11,074 nt of DNA from Deltaproteobacteria bacterium (lineage in GTDB: Bacteria; Desulfobacterota; Desulfobacteria; Desulfobacterales; B30-G6): assembly GCA_019313725.1 (NCBI GenBank), contig JAFDAT010000077.1:1-11074 (forward strand), written 5' to 3'. A model generated the notes under the pieces. It saw nothing but the letters and a program-made list of their open reading frames with translations. It was not told the DNA's origin and ran no database searches. The stretch's first letter is position 1. Each line of letters begins with the position of its first letter. This document shows positions 1 through 7,513 of this stretch, piece by piece. The translations under genes were made by a program, and so were the position numbers.

Positions 1-22
1 AATAAGCTGACAAACCACCTTC

Positions 23-49
23 GACGTTGGATGTTGGACGTTGGATGTT
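23..49. repeat. Short tandem direct repeat, 14-bp period
   Basis: The 13-mer GACGTTGGATGTT occurs at 23-35 and again at 37-49, with further partial copies on both sides (TTCGA, GTTCGATG). It lies outside any gene. Similar GTTGGA-type repeats are, as I recall, common between genes of sulfate-reducing deltaproteobacteria. No function can be assigned. Confidence 0.7.
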
Positions 50-108
50 CGATGCTCATTCTTGAAAAAACAAATATGGAAGACAGGTTGATAAAAATTT
101 AAAAAAGT

Positions 109-131
109 GCTGTCCGCTATTAGCGTACAGC
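109..131 (-). terminator. Terminator-like hairpin
   Basis: GCTGT (109-113) pairs with ACAGC (127-131), with an inner CGC/GCG pairing around a TATTA loop. Read on the minus strand, the stem is followed by ACTTTTTTAAATTTTTAT, a T-rich tail expected of an intrinsic terminator. No minus-strand gene lies immediately upstream in this window, so it may only block antisense transcription or serve a gene outside the window. The structure is clear; the role is inferred. Confidence 0.4.
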
Positions 132-202
132 CGCCTTTTGCCTTATACCGTTTACCTTATACCTATTTTTATCATGTAACTGGATACTTGAGGCTATCCA
201 GA

Positions 203-416
203 AACCAGTAACCAGCGCAGGGTTTTAACCCTGTCCAAGCGCTTTGCGGCGACAAGATCAACAGGGCTGAAGCCCTGGCCTACATTGTCTGGCTGCAGGC
301 TGTTGAAAACGTATTTCCGGGTAACGCCCCGTGAGTATGTAGCCCAGGGTTTTAACCCTGCCGAAGCGGATTGCCGGAGGCTCAGGGGTGCAACCAGAAT
401 CCAGCAACCAGTAACC
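203..416. repeat. REP-like inverted-repeat element flanked by direct repeats
   Basis: Three palindromic blocks occur here: CAGGGTTTTAACCCTG at 218-233, a CAGGGCTGAAGCCCTGG block with a CCTACAT tail at 262-285, and a TGTAGCC block plus CAGGGTTTTAACCCTG at 338-360. The 262-285 and 337-360 blocks are imperfect inverted copies of each other. The 11-mer AACCAGTAACC flanks the whole element at 203-213 and 406-416. A related pair of blocks occurs at 10270-10335. No coding capacity is convincing in 1-431. This is a REP- or MITE-like element of unknown function directly upstream of the glycyl-radical activase. Confidence 0.7.
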
Positions 417-431
417 CAAATCCAGTAAACC

Positions 432-1337
432 ATGCAAACCGGAATCATATTTGATATAAAACGCTACGCCATCCATGACGGACCGGGTATCCGGACCACT
501 GTATTTTTAAAAGGGTGCCCGCTGGAATGCCCATGGTGCCACAACCCCGAAGGCATCGACAAAGATCCCCGGGTGGTGTACCGCAAAAATATATGTATCG
601 TCTGCCGGGCCTGCATAGAAGCCTGCCCCGGGCAGGCCCTCTCCCTGACACCCGATGGTGTTCATACGGACAGCGCACGTTGCCGGCATTGCGGTGCCTG
701 TGTGGACGCCTGCCCCTCGGGCGCCCGTGAACGGGTCGGCACTATCGAGACCGTTCAATCACTCTTCGATATCATTAAAAAGGATGTGGCTTTTTACGAA
801 ACCTCGGGCGGCGGGGTTACCTTTTCCGGGGGTGAGCCCCTGGTGCAGGCTGACTTTCTGCTGGAGATCCTGCAAATATGCGGCCGCGAGGATATCCACA
901 GGGCATTGGATACAACGGGCTACACCGATACCGATACGCTGATGCGTGTAGCGCGCCATACTGATCTTTTTCTGTTTGACCTGAAGTTCATGGACGCCGC
1001 AAAGCACCGGCACTACACGGGCGTCTCCAACGAGCAGATACTGAAAAACCTCGAAAAACTCGCCCACCACGGCAGCAGGATTATCATCCGCATACCCCTG
1101 ATACCCGGCATCAACGACGATAAGGACAACATCGAAAACACCGCAACCTTTCTTCAGCACTTGCCACAGCTGGAAATGGTGCATATTTTACCGTATCACG
1201 ACTTTCAAAAGAACAAATATGCTAAATTCTCCATGAAATACAACGCCGGTGATATCGAACCGCCCTCTTCTGGCAGGATAGAAGAAATCAAGGCGCGGTT
1301 AACGGACATTGGACTGAGGGTTGCAGTGGGAGGCTGA
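432..1337 (+). CDS. Glycyl-radical enzyme activating protein (radical SAM, HypE-like)
   Basis: This 301-aa protein should use S-adenosylmethionine and a [4Fe-4S] cluster to abstract a hydrogen from the glycine of the enzyme encoded next (1343-3703), generating its stable radical. Visible motifs: the N-terminal signature around HDGPGIRTTVF; the radical-SAM cluster CxxxCxxC at Cys29, Cys33 and Cys36 (GCPLECPWCHNPEG); a ferredoxin insert with two complete CxxCxxCxxxCP sets (Cys55-Cys65 and Cys84-Cys94); and the SAM-binding SGGEP motif. The two extra clusters are typical of activases of PFL-like enzymes other than classical PflA. The start gives the expected N-terminus, but I see no Shine-Dalgarno sequence before it; the leader is AC-rich and repeat-derived. 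The stop lies 5 bp before the next start, so the two genes form an operon. The family call is secure; the HypE label rests on the partner. Confidence 0.93.
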   Translation: MQTGIIFDIKRYAIHDGPGIRTTVFLKGCPLECPWCHNPEGIDKDPRVVYRKNICIVCRACIEACPGQALSLTPDGVHTDSARCRHCGACVDACPSGARERVGTIETVQSLFDIIKKDVAFYETSGGGVTFSGGEPLVQADFLLEILQICGREDIHRALDTTGYTDTDTLMRVARHTDLFLFDLKFMDAAKHRHYTGVSNEQILKNLEKLAHHGSRIIIRIPLIPGINDDKDNIENTATFLQHLPQLEMVHILPYHDFQKNKYAKFSMKYNAGDIEPPSSGRIEEIKARLTDIGLRVAVGG

Positions 1338-1342
1338 TCTGA

Positions 1343-3703
1343 ATGAATGCACGTATCCAACGACTCCGCAAGGAGAGCTTTGAAGCAACGCCCTGCATCT
1401 CCATTGAAAGGGCCCTTTTAGAGACCGAATTTTACCGGAGCAACCTCGGGAAATACACGACACCGGTGCTGCGCGCCCTGGTGTTCAAGGAGCTTTGTGC
1501 CCGTAAAACCATCTACATCGGGCAGGATGAGCTTATCGTCGGTGAAAGGGGCCCCTTTCCCAAATCTGTTTCCACATTTCCGGAGCTGACCTGCCATACG
1601 GCCGAAGACCTGCGCATCCTCAACGATCGCCCCATGACCAGCTTCAACGTTTCCGCTGAAGATATCACACGCTATGAAAAAGATGTTGTCCCCTACTGGC
1701 AGGGCCGCAGCATGCGTGACCGCGTCTTCAGCCAGGTGCCCGAACCCTGGCGCCAGGCATACCAGGCAGGGCTTTTTACCGAGTTCATGGAGCAGCGGGC
1801 AGCCGGCCACACCACCCTGGACGGCACCATCTACCGGAAGGGCATGCTCGATTTCAAAAAAGAGATTGCCCGGATCATGTCCTCCCTCGATTATCTGGAA
1901 GACGAAGCGTCACTGCAAAAAACGGAAACGCTGAAGGCCATGGACATCGCCTGCGATGCTGCCATCCTGTTTGCCGAACGGCATGCCGACCTGGCGGCCC
2001 AAATGGCCGCAGAGGAGCACGATCAGCAACGCAAGGTCGAACTCGAAACCATCGCCGCAACCTGCCGGCGGGTGCCGGCCCATGCCCCGACCAATCTTCA
2101 GGAAGCGATCCAGATGTACTGGTTCGTACACCTGGGCACCATCACCGAACTCAACGGTTGGGATGCCATGAACCCCGGGCACCTTGACCAGCACCTGTAT
2201 CCCTTCTACCAGAAGGGCCTGACCGACGACACCCTCGACCGGGAACGGGCCAAAGAGCTGATCAGCTGCCTGTGGATCAAGGTCAACAACCACCCGGCAC
2301 CGCCCAAAGTCGGTGTCACGGCCAAAGAGAGCGGCACCTACAACGATTTCACCAACATCAACCTCGGTGGTCTGAGGCCTGACGGCACGGACGCGGTGAA
2401 TGAAGTCTCCTACATTATCCTTGAAGTCATCGATGAACTCCACCTGCTTCAGCCCCAGAGCAATGTGCAGATCAGCAACAAAACCCCGGACCGGTTTTTA
2501 AAAGCCGCTTGCCGGGTCATACGTCAGGGTTATGGCTATCCCTCCGTGTTCAATGCCGACGAAGTGATCATGGAGCAGCTCCGGGTGGGTAAAACCATCG
2601 AAGATGCACGCGAGGGAGGCTGCAGCGGCTGTATCGAAACCGGTGCATTCGGCAAAGAGGCCTACATCCTGACCGGCTATCTCAATGTCCCTAAAATTCT
2701 GGAACTGGCCCTGAACAACGGCATGGACCCCGTTTCGGGAAAACAGCTGGGCCTTGAAACCGGCGATCCGAAGCAGTTCAGCAGTTTCGATGAACTCTAT
2801 ACCGCTTTTGAAAAGCAGCTTGATTACATCGTCGACCTCAAGATACGCGTCAACAACTATATCGAACGGATGTTTGCGGAAAATGCCCCCGCCCCGTTTC
2901 TATCCGTGGTCATTGCCGACTGCATCAAAAACGGCAAAGATTACTACAACGGCGGCCCGCGCTACAACACCAACTATATCCAATGCTGCGGAATCGGTAC
3001 GATAACGGACAGTCTGTCCGCCCTTAAAAAGCACGTTTACCAGGACAAAACCGTTACCATGGGTCAGTTGCTGGAAACGCTGAAAACCAATTTCAGCAAT
3101 GACGAGGCGCTGCGCCTGCGGCTCTGGAACAAAACACCCTTTTTCGGCAATGATGACGATCGGGCCGACACGCTCATGCAGAAGGTCTACGCGTCACTCT
3201 TCAAAGCCATCGACGGCAAACCCAACACCAAGGGCGGCGAGTACCACCTGAACATGCTTTCCACTACCTGCCACATTTACTTCGGAAAAATGCTGGGAGC
3301 ATCACCCAACGGCCGGTTTGCCGAGCAGCCTATTTCGGACGGCACCTCGCCCTCCCACGGTGCCGATCGCAACGGCCCCACCGCCGTTATCAAATCCCTC
3401 GGCAAAATGGACCAGGTCAAATCCGGCGGCACCCTTCTGAACCAGCGTTTTCTGCCGGAAGTTTTGAAAACGGAGTCTGACATCGACAAACTGGTACAGC
3501 TTATCCGAACCTATTTCAGATTCAACGGGCACCACATCCAGTTCAATATCGTGGATACGGAAACCTTGAAAAAAGCTCAGGCCTCCCCGGATGACTATAC
3601 CGATCTGTTGGTGCGCGTGGCCGGCTACAGCGATTATTTCGTGGACCTGGATGAATACCACCAGCAGGAGATCATCGATCGTACAACGCAGAAGGGATTC
3701 TAG
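1343..3703 (+). CDS. hypD: Glycyl-radical enzyme, probable trans-4-hydroxy-L-proline dehydratase
   Basis: This 786-aa cytosolic glycyl-radical enzyme has the C-terminal radical motif RVAGYS (Gly761) and a catalytic Cys430-Ile-Glu432 loop (GGCSGCIETG). HypD removes water from trans-4-hydroxyproline to give pyrroline-5-carboxylate. From memory, the key residues of Clostridioides difficile HypD are F152, H160, D278, S334, D339, F340, C434, E436, Y450, T645 and G765. Here Phe148, His156, Asp274, Ser330, Asp335, Phe336, Cys430, Glu432, Tyr446, Thr641 and Gly761 match every one at a constant offset of -4. The length also matches (about 789 aa). This argues against a choline lyase, glycerol dehydratase or benzylsuccinate synthase. 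A GGGAGG ribosome site (1328-1333) precedes the ATG. No proC (pyrroline-5-carboxylate reductase), the usual partner, is in the window. The symbol is a residue-based inference, without an alignment or assay. Confidence 0.83.
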   Translation: MNARIQRLRKESFEATPCISIERALLETEFYRSNLGKYTTPVLRALVFKELCARKTIYIGQDELIVGERGPFPKSVSTFPELTCHTAEDLRILNDRPMTSFNVSAEDITRYEKDVVPYWQGRSMRDRVFSQVPEPWRQAYQAGLFTEFMEQRAAGHTTLDGTIYRKGMLDFKKEIARIMSSLDYLEDEASLQKTETLKAMDIACDAAILFAERHADLAAQMAAEEHDQQRKVELETIAATCRRVPAHAPTNLQEAIQMYWFVHLGTITELNGWDAMNPGHLDQHLYPFYQKGLTDDTLDRERAKELISCLWIKVNNHPAPPKVGVTAKESGTYNDFTNINLGGLRPDGTDAVNEVSYIILEVIDELHLLQPQSNVQISNKTPDRFLKAACRVIRQGYGYPSVFNADEVIMEQLRVGKTIEDAREGGCSGCIETGAFGKEAYILTGYLNVPKILELALNNGMDPVSGKQLGLETGDPKQFSSFDELYTAFEKQLDYIVDLKIRVNNYIERMFAENAPAPFLSVVIADCIKNGKDYYNGGPRYNTNYIQCCGIGTITDSLSALKKHVYQDKTVTMGQLLETLKTNFSNDEALRLRLWNKTPFFGNDDDRADTLMQKVYASLFKAIDGKPNTKGGEYHLNMLSTTCHIYFGKMLGASPNGRFAEQPISDGTSPSHGADRNGPTAVIKSLGKMDQVKSGGTLLNQRFLPEVLKTESDIDKLVQLIRTYFRFNGHHIQFNIVDTETLKKAQASPDDYTDLLVRVAGYSDYFVDLDEYHQQEIIDRTTQKGF

Positions 3704-3715
3704 ATAAAAAATGTC

Positions 3716-3738
3716 AGCCGCTGAAAAGTGTGGCGGCT
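3716..3738. terminator. Bidirectional terminator-like hairpin between convergent operons
   Basis: AGCCGC (3716-3721) pairs perfectly with GCGGCT (3733-3738) around an 11-nt loop, 13 bp after the glycyl-radical enzyme stop. On the plus strand it is followed by AAAATCATTTTTG. On the minus strand it is followed by GACATTTTTT, which is the better T-tract. Its position between two converging transcription units fits a shared terminator. The stem is short, so strength is uncertain. The rest of 3739-3930 shows no gene or clear structure. Confidence 0.5.
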
Positions 3739-3930
3739 AAAATCATTTTTGTATTTTGTGTCGATTTTTTTACTTGTCAGGTATTGTCGGTTAGGCGATT
3801 AGGTGTGGCGTGCAAAATCTAAGAGCGCCCTAAGAGGAATCCGGAAAGACACTGGATGCCCCCAGATAACGACCTTCCGGGGCAGGCTTATCAAGTCCGG
3901 CATGACGGAGTTGGCTATTTGGTTGCCAGG

Positions 3931-4158
3931 TTAATATCTTGCCTGGTAAGCCTTGGCGGCATGATCCACCGCTCCTTCAAGACCCGGAAGCAGCAGTGGT
4001 TTAAATTCTTCCGGAGCCTTGGTATATACCCGTTGCCACATAAGCTCCGCCAAAAAAGATATATCTTCAATTCTATCTGAATTTTCGGCAAATATTTCCA
4101 TCCATTGACGATACATGCCCAGGGATTCATCCGGAAACTGCTTTGCCTCATCATCCAC
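3931..4158 (-). CDS. Small hypothetical protein, possibly an N-truncated remnant
   Basis: This 75-aa ORF starts with GTG and lies 25 bp after the MttB-like stop codon on the same strand. The product is charged and probably largely helical (SLGMYRQWMEIFAENSDR, then an APEEFKPLL segment). It has no cysteine, signal peptide or membrane segment. No good ribosome-binding site precedes the GTG, and an in-frame TAA lies 18 bp upstream, so it may be the surviving part of a longer protein. The residue pattern looks like real protein rather than a shadow frame, and I prefer it to the overlapping frame at 3915-4154. I do not recognise the family; a loose resemblance to phasin-like helical proteins is not enough for a call. 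Confidence 0.5.
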   Translation of the reverse strand: MDDEAKQFPDESLGMYRQWMEIFAENSDRIEDISFLAELMWQRVYTKAPEEFKPLLLPGLEGAVDHAAKAYQARY

Positions 4159-4183
4159 CAGGCAGATAAACTGTTAACGGTAA

Positions 4184-5659
4184 TTATGCCTCTATGTGTT
4201 CCCCCTCCAGGCTTTTCAGCGCGGCTTCGCGAATGTTGTCGAGGGACGCCTGTACATCGGCGGGCAGCTTCTGCGGGCTGTGACTCTTGAGGAGCGCCCG
4301 GGCCTTTTCCACGGCTTTGTTACCCCAGGTTTTTTGCCCCTGGGCTATCCAGGGTTCCAGGGTCTCGCGGTTGCACAATTGCGGCTGCCAGTGCTCCTGT
4401 TTAAAATATTTCATGGTCTGTGCGGTGGAGATAAAGGCGCCCTGGGGGCCGACTTCACGGATCACATCCATGCCGATGTGTTCCGCATCGATGTCAAAAC
4501 CCCGGACAACGCGCCGCACGTAACTGATGATCTCGGCATTCATCACCAGGGCGGCCGGAGAACCCACCAGCCCCTGTCCCATGTAGCCAATATCGTGGAT
4601 CAGGTTGGCTCCGTCCATCCCGGCCATGAGCAGGGACATGGACCACTCCATGGCCGCCTGCTCATCAGGGGCATGTGAATCGCTGACACCGGCCGTTCCC
4701 CACATGGGAATCCCATAATAATGATATAAATCCGAGCAGGCTGAAAGCGCAAGCCTGTACTCCGGGCATCCATAGACACATGCGGACGTCTTCATATCCA
4801 GGGTAGACATGCCGAATCCGGAAACAATGGGCGCCCCCTTGGCCCGTAACTGGTGCAGCACGATGCCGCTCAAAGCCTCTGCATTCCCGACCGTAATCGC
4901 ACCGGCCAGCGTCACCGGCGCACTGGCACCGGACATCATGCCGGGAGTGTAGTTTACCGGAACAGCATTATCGGCACAGAAAAAGAGTTTTTGAATGGCG
5001 CCGGACGAATGCAGCAGCGGCGTCAACGGCTCGGCATAGTGAATATGAATGGGTTTTTCCCGCAGGGCCTCTTTTCCGCCCATCACCGCAGCGGCCAAGT
5101 TGTTGATAACAGCGATGTCTGCTGTCCCGGCGGCCGTGTAAAATATCGGTTTGATCGAGTTTTCCAGTTGGGTCTTGAAGGCGTCGATGTACATCAGGTT
5201 GGTGGGGGAGTCGTAGGGCAGCGCATAGGAACCCAGAAAATCGATCTCCTCGAGGGCGTCGGCCACCCTGGCCGCATTGGCAACATCCGCCAGCTGCGAG
5301 TCCCGCAACTCGCCGGTTTCCAGGTCATATGTCTTGATCAGGTCCGTCCCCATACCAAAATAGGTGTTGTTGCCCTCCAGCCGCATGGCCTCCTGCCCCA
5401 GCCGGTTATAGATGGTGATCCGTGAAGGTGCGCTGCGAATGCATTCTTCAACCAGCCAGTTGGGAATCCGGACAATATTGCCGGGTTTGACCCGACAGCC
5501 CGCTCCGGCGAGCATGTCCCGGGCTTCTTTGTACATCACCTTGACGCCTACCGTCTCCAGCAGTTCCAGGGTGGCGGTGTGGATATGCTTGATCTGATCC
5601 GAAGTAAGAATCCGATAGGTCGGTAGACATTGCGATTTGAAACCTGTGTTCATTACCAT
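4184..5659 (-). CDS. MttB-family corrinoid-dependent methyltransferase, non-pyrrolysine
   Basis: This 491-aa protein belongs to the trimethylamine methyltransferase (MttB, COG5598) superfamily, TIM-barrel enzymes that move a methyl group from a quaternary or tertiary amine to a corrinoid protein. Family-like segments include the N-terminal HTATLELLETVGVKV, a MSGASAPVTLAGA stretch and the C-terminal half around YYGIPMWGTAGVSDSH and GLVGSPAALVMNAE. Methanogen MttB reads an in-frame TAG as pyrrolysine; this gene has no internal stop and is full length, so it is a non-Pyl member like the glycine betaine (MtgB), proline betaine (MtpB) and carnitine (MtcB) demethylases. The substrate cannot be read from the sequence. 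The ATG at 5659 has TCCCC complement (GGGGA, 5667-5671) 7 nt upstream; an ATG at 5653 is an alternative. It lies 24 bp after the CobW-like gene, so the two are probably co-transcribed. Confidence 0.92.
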   Translation of the reverse strand: MVMNTGFKSQCLPTYRILTSDQIKHIHTATLELLETVGVKVMYKEARDMLAGAGCRVKPGNIVRIPNWLVEECIRSAPSRITIYNRLGQEAMRLEGNNTYFGMGTDLIKTYDLETGELRDSQLADVANAARVADALEEIDFLGSYALPYDSPTNLMYIDAFKTQLENSIKPIFYTAAGTADIAVINNLAAAVMGGKEALREKPIHIHYAEPLTPLLHSSGAIQKLFFCADNAVPVNYTPGMMSGASAPVTLAGAITVGNAEALSGIVLHQLRAKGAPIVSGFGMSTLDMKTSACVYGCPEYRLALSACSDLYHYYGIPMWGTAGVSDSHAPDEQAAMEWSMSLLMAGMDGANLIHDIGYMGQGLVGSPAALVMNAEIISYVRRVVRGFDIDAEHIGMDVIREVGPQGAFISTAQTMKYFKQEHWQPQLCNRETLEPWIAQGQKTWGNKAVEKARALLKSHSPQKLPADVQASLDNIREAALKSLEGEHIEA

Positions 5660-5683
5660 GCTTGTGTCCCCAATATGTCGTTA

Positions 5684-6664
5684 TCATTCGTGCAGCAGGG
5701 TGCCATTGAAATCCATGCGGCTCACATCCTCGATTATCTCCGGCGGTCCGATGAAGACCACCTTGTTCATCAGAACGGACAGACTTTCCCTAGGGTCGAT
5801 CTTCTCGATCCGGCTTTGCCCCATCACGCAATTCAGCAGAAATACCTCCCCGCCTGCATTGACGACACCCTTGGCCCGGGTAACTCCGGCGGGTATCATG
5901 GTGATCATCTTTTCCAGCTGGCGGAGGTCTTTCCCCGCCCAGATAAAGGTTTTGGACAACAGGCGATCCGGAGGCGTCATGGAACTTCCCGGCGCTGCCA
6001 GGAGTTCATCGATGAACCTGTCGAGTTCTTCAGCAGATATTTCCACCGGGTCTTCGGTGCCGGGCAGGACTGTTTCCGGCAGATATTTCTCCAGTGGAAT
6101 GTCGGCATATTCGGTTTCATAAAATTCGGGGTCTGGATGATGCCGGGCAACAATCTGCTTCACACCGGCGATGGTGGCGCCATCGGCTGCATCGATCTTG
6201 TTGATAATGAAGACGGTGGCACTTTCGATCTGTTTTTCCACGGAAGTAAAGGTGTCGTAGGCATCTTTAAAGTTGGCGGCGTCGATGAGGCAGAACTGCT
6301 CTTTGAACTGAAATCGGTCCTGAAATATGGAGAGTTTCAAATCTTTTCGCAAATCAGACGGGTTGGCCACACCGGTGGCTTCAATGAGCAGTACATCAGG
6401 CTGTGTGTACCGGGCAATGTCCATCAGGCCCTTGATGAAATCGGTCTTGACACAGACACAGAAAATCGACCCCTTGCTGATTTCCAGCATGTCCAGGCCG
6501 TCCTGTTCAACCAGGGCGCCGTCAAGACCGACATCACCGAATTCGTTCATCAGGAGCATGAGTTTCCGGTTTTCAGGAAATGCCTCGATGATCCGATTGA
6601 GAAACGTGGTCTTGCCGCTGCCCAGAAAGCCGGTGATCAAATAGACTGCCGTGCCTGCTGCCAT
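5684..6664 (-). CDS. CobW/COG0523-family G3E GTPase with atypical metal motif
   Basis: This 326-aa protein is a G3E-class GTPase of the COG0523/CobW family, which deliver metals or support metallocofactor insertion. The P-loop is GFLGSGKT at residues 12-19; MNEFGDVGLD follows at 39-48, then a Walker B-like LLIEATGVANP and the guanine-specificity motif NKID. The family's usual GCxCC metal-binding loop is replaced by GSIFCVC (residues 65-71), leaving only Cys69 and Cys71. The C-terminal part is the shorter CobW_C region. GGAGGT lies 8 nt before the ATG. It sits 28 bp after a thioredoxin-like gene and 24 bp before the MttB-like gene. A role in supplying cobamide or metal to the corrinoid methyltransferase system is a reasonable inference; the client protein is unknown. 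Confidence 0.9.
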   Translation of the reverse strand: MAAGTAVYLITGFLGSGKTTFLNRIIEAFPENRKLMLLMNEFGDVGLDGALVEQDGLDMLEISKGSIFCVCVKTDFIKGLMDIARYTQPDVLLIEATGVANPSDLRKDLKLSIFQDRFQFKEQFCLIDAANFKDAYDTFTSVEKQIESATVFIINKIDAADGATIAGVKQIVARHHPDPEFYETEYADIPLEKYLPETVLPGTEDPVEISAEELDRFIDELLAAPGSSMTPPDRLLSKTFIWAGKDLRQLEKMITMIPAGVTRAKGVVNAGGEVFLLNCVMGQSRIEKIDPRESLSVLMNKVVFIGPPEIIEDVSRMDFNGTLLHE

Positions 6665-6692
6665 GCTGTGCTACCTCCGAATGGATTCAGTC

Positions 6693-6956
6693 TTAAGCCA
6701 TACCTTCCTTAATCAGGGCCACAATCTGGTCGGGGCTCAACACCCGACTCGTGGAAACAACCTTGCCGTCGATGACCAGGGCCGGTGTCGAGAAAACACC
6801 CATTTTGATGAAATAATCGATCTCCTTTTGCTTTTCTACCTTTATCGTGTCCTGCCTGCCAAATTTCTCGATGGCTTTAAGCACATTGTCGTAAAGGTCA
6901 TCACAATTTTTACATCCGGGTCCGAGAACTTCTATGGTTATCCTTTTCATCGTCAT
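6693..6956 (-). CDS. Small thioredoxin-like protein (redox-active disulfide type)
   Basis: This 87-aa cytosolic protein has a thioredoxin fold reduced to its core. An initial beta strand (ITIEVLGPGC) leads into a GPGCKNC active site (CxxC), followed by a helix (DDLYDNVLKAIEK), and a later FSTPALVIDGKVV segment carries the cis-proline expected of thioredoxins. Length and the GPGC-x-x-C motif match the small redox-active disulfide / thioredoxin_3 group. ATG at 6956 or 6950 could start it; a GGATGG sequence lies just upstream. It is 69 bp after another thioredoxin-like gene and 28 bp before the CobW-like gene. It may reduce a thiol or the metal site of the methyltransferases, but nothing in the sequence identifies its partner. 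Confidence 0.9.
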   Translation of the reverse strand: MTMKRITIEVLGPGCKNCDDLYDNVLKAIEKFGRQDTIKVEKQKEIDYFIKMGVFSTPALVIDGKVVSTSRVLSPDQIVALIKEGMA

Positions 6957-7025
6957 CCATCCGTGTATCGGTATTTGATCGTTTCGATGTGTTCATCCTG
7001 GTACGGTCTGATACCCACATGCCAT

Positions 7026-7346
7026 TCACGCTTTTGACAACCGCACCTCAATCGCTTCTTCCAACTCGTCTCTTGACGGAATGACGTCAAAGATAAGCTC
7101 ACCATCGATAAACAGGGCGGGTATGGGGGCCAGCCGGTGATGCTCGTAAACGCCTTTTTCACCAAACAAAGTGCAGGAAAGTGCCAGAAAGCGCTGTTTG
7201 CCGTCTTCCGCCCGGATGTCGAGCTTACTGTAAGTGACCTGGTTACCATATTCGGGAAGCATATCCAGGACGGTTTCTTGCATATATACACAGGCCAGAC
7301 AGGACTTGCCCTTGAAAGTGACCTCTATATGCACGTGATCTTTCAT
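7026..7346 (-). CDS. Thioredoxin-fold protein with CLAC motif
   Basis: This 106-aa protein opens with a beta strand (VHIEVTFKGKSC) and a C-L-A-C motif at about residues 16-19, followed by a helix. Its second half has a thioredoxin-like LAPIPALFIDGELIFD segment with the cis-proline position and a C-terminal helix (SRDELEEAIEV). It resembles the 87-aa neighbour in layout but not closely in sequence, so it is a distinct thioredoxin-like member. A further Cys lies in the central ALSCTLFGEKG segment. The ribosome site is weak (AAAGGCAG). The stop TGA at 7026 is followed by only ten codons before another TGA, so it is a true stop. Its partner is unknown; co-location with the methyltransferases suggests a redox support role. 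Confidence 0.82.
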   Translation of the reverse strand: MKDHVHIEVTFKGKSCLACVYMQETVLDMLPEYGNQVTYSKLDIRAEDGKQRFLALSCTLFGEKGVYEHHRLAPIPALFIDGELIFDVIPSRDELEEAIEVRLSKA

Positions 7347-7406
7347 ATTAGCTGCCTTTTGCTACTTCCACTTGAACCCTTGGCCCCTATTTACCCCAAC
7401 GTTGCA

Positions 7407-7503
7407 AAAGCCGGAGGGCTTCAGAGTCAAGGCGTCTGAGGGTGAAGTCGTAGTTTTTTACTTCAAACCCTCAGCAACACAGAATCTGAAGTTCTCCGGC
7501 TTT
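7407..7503. repeat. MITE-like nested inverted repeat
   Basis: AAAGCCGGAG (7407-7416) is the perfect inverse of CTCCGGCTTT (7494-7503). Inside it, CTGAGGGTGAAGT (7436-7448) pairs imperfectly with ACTTCAAACCCTCAG (7460-7474) around a GTAGTTTTTT-containing loop. The whole unit can fold as one long hairpin and encodes nothing. From memory, repeats with a GTTGCAAAAGCCG edge and a GTAGTTTTTTACTTC core recur in Desulfobacterales genomes. It splits the operon between the UroD-like and thioredoxin-like genes. Confidence 0.75.
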
Positions 7504-7513
7504 CCCGCAGGGT

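Noticed and set aside
1..431. CRISPR array or coding gene in the repeat-rich left end
   Set aside because: Repeats are palindromic REP-like blocks or 14-bp tandems, without regular repeat-spacer units, and the minus-strand frames there are translations of the repeats.
3701..3703. TAG ending the glycyl-radical enzyme as a pyrrolysine codon
   Set aside because: The glycyl-radical domain ends at its usual distance (25 residues) after the radical glycine; nothing coding follows.
3915..4154. 79-aa minus-strand frame overlapping the small ORF
   Set aside because: Its composition looks random (Trp/Arg/Leu-rich shadow), while the 3931-4158 frame has a more protein-like pattern.
5630..6712. 360-aa plus-strand open frame opposite the CobW-like gene
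   Set aside because: It is the antisense shadow of a GTPase gene whose motifs are unmistakable.
7026..7028. TGA ending the CLAC thioredoxin-like gene as a second selenocysteine codon
   Set aside because: Only ten codons follow before another TGA, with no family-like extension, and the protein is already complete.
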